Positions 59,567 to 64,000 of a DNA stretch of 64,000 nt are shown one piece after another. Made by a program: the position numbers and the translations under genes. Location of the stretch: the NCBI GenBank assembly GCA_003956705.1, contig QZCP01000094.1, positions 1 to 64,000 on the forward strand, written 5' to 3'. How positions within the stretch are numbered: position 1 is the first letter of the stretch; each line of letters starts with the position of its first letter. The notes below the pieces were generated by a model. The model was not told the origin of the DNA. It did no database searches and saw nothing but the letters and a program-made list of their open reading frames with translations. This stretch comes from Brevipalpus yothersi (taxonomy: Eukaryota > Arthropoda > Arachnida > Trombidiformes > Tenuipalpidae).

Positions 59567-62500
59567 TCACTCCCATAAAATGATATGAGGATGATATTCG
59601 TCAAAAACACAACTCGTTCCAGCATCCGGATCTATCATGAGGTCCCTATAGCCTCGACCCCCACTAACCATTCCATAGTTGAGCTGTAAGAAGAACTTGA
59701 CTGCCCTCCCAAACCCATGGCGAGAGAGCTGAGCTTGCGACACATCGCATTTTGAATCAGTCAGAGTGGAGATTAATTCAAAAGGAATGCGTAGAATTAT
59801 ACCAGCTGCAGTTCCTACCCAAAGATGGCCATTACTTGCTTTCAAAGCTGTGACCGTCGAGATAGAATCGAGTTCAGAGTCAGCCAACAATGGAATCAAC
59901 ATTTTCTTCAGGTCAGGGCGGATATCAATCGATAAAACTAGCTCATATGGTTCAGAGGTTGAGATGAGCTGAATCAATCGATCTGACGGGGAATGATAGC
60001 TACACCAGACGCCATTCTCTGTCGCAGTTAATTTGTCAATCTGAGCCTCACTGTCGTTCACTTTCAATTGCGAGACGATTTCCAAACTTTCACAATCAAG
60101 AATATATATCGATTCTTGAGAAGCAAACCAGATGGACGTTTCGATGACCTCCATACAACTGATGGTGGAATTTCTTTGAGCCCTCGATGATCTATCATCT
60201 GATGACATCGGATCCTTTGAACTTTTGACAGAAGATGACTTTAATGCCGATGCTGCTCTATCGGTGCTACAAATATTTCCTGTTTCTGGATTCGTTTCAA
60301 TTATATCGACCAAATAATATTCTGAAAAGTTCCAACATAGATTTTCTTGCGATCTGATGAAGACACAGCACTGACCATTGGCTAGAGCAATCAAAACTTT
60401 CCCTCTGAAATGAATTATCTGGACAACAGAGTCTGGAAGTTTGGTCTTGATGGAGCTGTATACCGACTGATCTTCAGCTGGGACAATATGAACGGTTCCA
60501 TCGTCACTCCCAAGCCATACAGTCCGAAGAGACTGGATATTCAAATCTTGCCTATATGTGGACTTGGGGAAGGTTGGAGAGGACTTATACTGGGTCGATG
60601 TACCTTCTAGATTCGGATTCTCAGCAATCACATTGATGGAATCCTGGTAAAAGAGTGATTCTCTTTCTCTTGTTATCACATTGGCTCTATCAGAAAAAGA
60701 AAAGCTGTCGAAGAGTAAAGCACTAGTGGCAACTAAAAAACAGTAGAGAAGAGAGGGGAGAGGAAGAATAAAACCATCTGATATGAATTGGAGAGAATTG
60801 CAAAGATTGCAAAAGCTAAGGTTAAGGAGTTTATCATCGCGCATCATCGTATTTTGAAACAAACTGAGAAAAATAAATGAACAAACCTTGCTTCTCGAGG
60901 AGAACGTAATCAGCATTTTCCATGAAATCCTCGCTTATCGGTGAAAAGATGAAATGAAGGAGATTGATAAGAATTATATGGTGCGGTATGATTCAAATTA
61001 TGTTATTGACAACCTAAGAGTCAAGGTATCAATACTCACCTTACTCCCTGAGGTTCATCTGCAGACATCCAAACTTCCAAAATAATTGAATCATCTTTGA
61101 TAAAACCTTTACGCTGGTCTAAGATATCAGCCCAATTTGCAAACAGCCTGAACCCCCAACTCTTAGAATCATGCTTGAATACATGTTCGATTTCTCTCGT
61201 CAAAGTTTCGCCACCATTTTGACATATTAATTTCAATTCACCTTCAACTTTGCAGGACCAAGTTGAAAATCTCGGACAACCTTTACATCTAAGATACACT
61301 CCTAAAGTTCTAACTGAATCCTCTTCTCCTGGCATCGCTTCGTGTTTAATTGCTAGGATACGCCTAATTCCAATCAATATAGATGATCAGCATGAGTTAG
61401 AAATTTGGATTCACAGCTGAGAAAGGAAAAGCTATTCTAGGGGTTATTCTGTTATTCTGTTATTCTGTTAGCCAAGAACCATTTTGTCAAATTTATCTTC
61501 TTCAAAAGAGTATTCAAGAAAAGCTTTAAAATATTTGAGCTCACTATTTTAAGTTGCGGACAAAGGCAGATGGGCTGATTTCGGTGCTATTCATACGACT
61601 GAAGTTTGTGATCTTATGTCTCAAAGCAGCTCGAGATTGAGTTTTATTAATCGAAATATCCTCCTTTATGAAGCATGTAGTAGTCTTCAGTTTGATAGCG
61701 TTGCTATCAATTTCGCTAGACTCTGATGAGAGATCGTAGCCGGGAACCAATGCAATACAACTGAGGCTATTCGGGACAGAGAATTTTTTCAAGATTCTCT
61801 CTTTTTCTCCATTCAGGCTAATTTTCCAAAATGAGTTACCTCCGCACATCCAAGTGATATCAGGACAGCCAAGTGAGGTGGCGGCGCATTCAATTTCCGG
61901 TACATTCAAAGGGCGACAGTATTTTGGTTTTGGAGGTGAAGCAGATCCTGTGCCAACAGTCCATCCATGTAAGTCAATTCGCATCTCTTTCTGATTGGCC
62001 GTTAGTCTTACACATCGCGTTTTAGCCGAAAATCTTCTACTAATATCACTATCCTCGTTATTATAAACCGAATTTCTGTATGACTCCACCATGAATCTCA
62101 AGGGGTGATTTTTGATAGGACGACCGAAAATTTTCACTTCTAAGAAATGGATACCAGGTTTTGGTATGGTGAAATGTGCACTATAATTTCCATTCTTCTG
62201 GTCATGAATATAAGCAGTGAATGATGTATCATATCCCAAGATTGATATAGTTGCACATATGTCATCCAGATCATTCCCATAGTACTGATTACCGGAAAAG
62301 TCTCTGGTGATAATCGTCACTGAAGTAGACATTCCAGCAAAACACTTGCCAATTATCGCTTCACAGAGAGGGGGTGATGTCTTTGTCATCTGGCAGCCAC
62401 CAAATCCCATAATATATCTTTTAACACTTTCAGCTATCTGATTATTCTCAACATAACGTATGACACAATTTTCTTCTGGAATCAGTGATTCTCTCTTCGA

Positions 62501-63434
62501 TTTCGCTCTCTCCTGGAGCTCTTTTGTTTTTTTTGTAACTTCACCAACAGTTCCTTTATGTTTGAATATTTTGAACCCAGTAGTAATTTTTGCTTTCTCA
62601 TCTGTGATCCATTGCTTCTGATCATGAATGGCTTTGAGCTTTTCAACCTTTATTCCGCTTAGTGAATCTTCAACTTCTTGCCGTCGTTTTTGCAAAAGAG
62701 TGATAATTTTGTTGGAGAATGAATCGTAATTCTTCAGAACACTATCACTATTCTCTTGAATTTTTTTCTCCAAAAATGTCAGTTCTTTATCTGCATCATC
62801 CAGCTCAGACATCCACTTGTCTGCTTCACTAGTTAAAATACTAGATTTTTGCTTTATAGCGATAGAAAAACGTCGAACCTGAAATGTAGGGAGAAATGAT
62901 ATAGTGGCGAACGATTTGATTTGATTCAGAAATTCTACAAGAAAACAATTGTTTCGGGAAAAAATTTATGATGAAACAATTGGTAGTTGAATTTTTACTC
63001 ACAAAATGCACAGGTGTGACTGGATCTTCATTACAATGTGATTTATCGTCACATGAGTCACAAAACAGAGCATCACAGGGTTCACAATATTGTAATTCCT
63101 CCAGCGGATGTTTGGGACATTCTGGTGTAACTTCACGATTGTCAATTCGATCAAGGAGCCGTATGATAGAATGATCAGTTCGAAGTTTTGATACACCTTC
63201 TGCTGGAATGTTTATTTTATCGCGACACATTGGGCATGGAAACGATCTTCTTGGAGCGCCTACACGTCGAGGACAAATACGCTCAAGACAAAAAAGGCAA
63301 ATGGAATGGGAACAATTCAACCACTTTGGCAAGTGATCAGATTGGTTGAATGCTTCTGAACAAATTGGACAAGTTAAATCTGTTTTGATTAATGCATCGC
63401 AATCAAGCGAGATCTTCTCCTTGTATACAAACAT
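59567..63434 (-). pseudogene. U15: class A gene with a stop codon formed at the exon 2/3 junction
   Basis: Exons 63003-63434, 61545-62878, 61040-61363, 60887-60933 and 59567-60732 keep class A phases and total 1101 codons. At the exon 2/3 join, paralogues have TG|G (the Trp of 'NLPW'); here exon 2 ends TTA AAA TA before GTGAGC and exon 3 begins with G, so splicing yields TAG at codon 589. The adjacent Pro is also changed to Lys. Everything else is open: RING ('NCSHSICLFC', normal C-x-H), B-box2, coiled coil, filamin, MATH second half ('SKSWGFRLFANW'), 'EDFMENADYVLLEKQ', 'VATSALLFDSF' and the full propeller. A 588-aa product ending inside MATH would result unless another donor is used. Closest relative: U9, including the upstream flank. 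Confidence 0.7.
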
Positions 63435-64000
63435 ACTTGAAAGATGTAGTCTAGTAGTGATGAACAATCAAAGAACGAGATTAACTAGAAGTGAAGCGAT
63501 TCTACCTGGGTGTAATCGAGAGAGTACACACCAATCAACACATGATTGAAATGGGACATTGGGCTTCGAAGCACATTCTCTACATGTTAGTATGCTTTTT
63601 TAAAATGATAACAACGTGTTTTTGTTATTTCTTTCCTTCCCTGCTTTTTGTAGAAGAACTCGAGAATAATTAAAACAATTTCATCGACATTCAACTATAT
63701 GAGAGCATTTATCAGCCTGAATTTCAGCCTTTTCACCTAAATTAAACATTTGATCATAATCTTAATTTCCCCTAATCATGAAATTGGCAATTTCAAATTG
63801 CCACCTTCAAAAATAACTCAACAATTTATCCATCCAGTGACAAATGTTTCCGAACTGCGTCACATTCTGAGTGTAATGGTGGCCTCCGGCCATGTGCGCT
63901 CGCTCGCTCTAGCGAGCATCAGCTGGTAGCGATCCACTTCCGTATCCGTCTGAAAAAAAGTCGATGCACTCTCAGAAAAATCAGACTCTGGTTATCAGAG
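63435..64000. other. 5' flank of U15, duplicated from the U9 flank
   Basis: It matches 27899-28440 with small changes. The GC-richer hairpin segment lies at about 63870-63960. No gene recognised. Confidence 0.55.
63870..63960. repeat. GC-rich duplicated segment with hairpin, copy 2
   Basis: It is nearly identical to 28320-28410, with one extra GCTC repeat before the hairpin. Confidence 0.5.

Noticed and set aside
1..64000. Bacterial or viral origin, CRISPR arrays, rRNA or tRNA genes
   Set aside because: Spliced animal-type genes throughout; I saw no tRNA- or rRNA-like sequence and no regular spacer-repeat pattern.

Overview
The window is animal nuclear DNA. It is AT-rich, with spliced genes (GT-AG introns of about 60 to 620 bp), AATAAA poly(A) signals and (CT)n/(GA)n microsatellites. 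The domain set (TRIM-type RING/B-box, filamin, JIP3/JIP4-type propeller, USP7-type MATH, Nup98, perlecan-type LDLa/Ig) is metazoan. An arthropod, perhaps a chelicerate or mite, is my best guess, but the sequence does not name the species.

Almost everything from 0.6 to 63.4 kb is one minus-strand tandem array of a composite multigene family. I number the units U1-U15 from left to right. Class C (U3, U11) is a 304-aa RING - B-box2 - coiled-coil protein. Class B (U4, U10, U13) adds a filamin repeat and a C-terminal WD40-like propeller that I recognise as the C-terminal domain of JIP3/JIP4 (SPAG9). Class A (U6, U9, U12, U14, U15) has the same frame, but the variable loop of the propeller carries a fragment of the deubiquitinase USP7: its MATH/TRAF domain and, except in U6, the start of its catalytic domain with the nucleophilic cysteine replaced. 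In U13 the same loop carries a different insert that resembles Nup98 FG sequence.

From left to right: 0-3.4 kb holds remnants (U1, U2); U3 (C) 3.4-4.9; U4 (B) 5.7-8.9; a 201-bp pogo/Tigger-like MITE at 9.3; coiled-coil remnant U5 at 10.7-11.0; U6 (A) 11.5-15.3; deletion-fused pseudogene U7 at 17.1-18.3; chimeric, mostly dead U8 at 19.1-23.1, which contains a short Nup98-like gene (20.2-21.0) with FG/GLEBS sequence; U9 (A) 24.1-27.9; U10 (B) 29.4-32.6; U11 (C) 35.2-36.7; a plus-strand secreted LDLa/Ig perlecan-like gene at 38.0-41.4; U12 (A) 42.4-46.5; U13 (B plus FG insert) 47.4-51.4; U14 (A, in-frame TAG) 53.6-57.5; RING remnants at 58.2-58.9; U15 (A, TAG formed at a splice junction) 59.6-63.4. 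Unit flanks are duplicated along with the units.

The proteins look like RING E3 ligases whose C-terminal half is a changeable recognition platform. Birth, death and domain exchange in the array suggest rapid evolution, as in immune or substrate-recognition families. That functional reading is inference. Exon boundaries were worked out by hand from splice consensus, phase and comparison of paralogues.
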